The notes beneath the pieces are model-generated. The model saw nothing but the letters and a program-made list of their open reading frames with translations. It had not been told where the DNA came from and ran no database searches. A DNA stretch of 13,820 bases, from contig DJVR01000029.1 in assembly GCA_002441285.1 (NCBI GenBank), forward strand, positions 1 through 13,820. Direction: 5' to 3'. Made by a program: the position numbers and the translations under genes. Origin of the DNA: Candidatus Atribacteria bacterium UBA6251. Its GTDB lineage: Bacteria; Atribacterota; Phoenicimicrobiia; Phoenicimicrobiales; Phoenicimicrobiaceae. Within the stretch, counting starts at the first letter, position 1, and every line of letters starts with the position of its first letter. This document shows positions 13,815 to 13,820 of the stretch, in pieces.

Positions 13815-13820
13815 GATTAT

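Overview
The window carries a standard bacterial transcription and translation cluster, all on the plus strand: rpoB, rpoC, rpsL, rpsG, fusA, tuf. All six genes are complete. I see no tRNA, rRNA, CRISPR array, mobile element or defence system. The DNA is AT-rich, with coding sequence mostly about a third G+C and spacers lower still. The proteins mix Gram-positive-like and Thermotoga-like traits: beta lacks the E. coli-type insertions, beta' has an N-terminal non-conserved insertion and about 1,700 residues, S7 has 156 residues, and EF-Tu has a four-cysteine insert. This suggests a low-GC, anaerobe-type or deep-branching bacterium (Clostridia, Thermotogota and Atribacterota are all possible). 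I cannot fix the phylum from this window alone.

Layout. Positions 1-295 are a very AT-rich leader with no gene. rpoB (296-3913) and rpoC (4026-9113) encode the two catalytic subunits of RNA polymerase. A near-consensus sigma-70 promoter (TTGACA, 17-base spacer, TGT-TAGAAT) starts at the base after the rpoC stop codon and should drive the str group: rpsL (9194-9580), rpsG (9802-10272), fusA (10424-12493) and tuf (12539-13741). The 221-base rpsL-rpsG spacer holds a possible 33-codon ORF and a small hairpin. No terminator is visible between any of the genes, so read-through from rpoBC is also possible. A strong G+C-rich hairpin at 13795-13814 is the probable end of the unit, possibly serving both strands.

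How the genes work together: RpoB and RpoC form the RNA polymerase active centre. S12 and S7 are 30S ribosomal proteins (decoding centre and head). EF-G and EF-Tu are the two elongation GTPases. Active-site and drug-site residues are intact throughout.

The most interesting signal is inside RpoC. A C-terminal insertion of about 310 residues reads as five tandem, diverged copies, with a period of about 63 residues, of the beta-beta' module that also sits once before the second zinc site of the same protein and twice in RpoB. Second is the sharp change in base composition and codon choice at the fusA/tuf boundary, together with the zinc-knuckle-like insert in EF-Tu.
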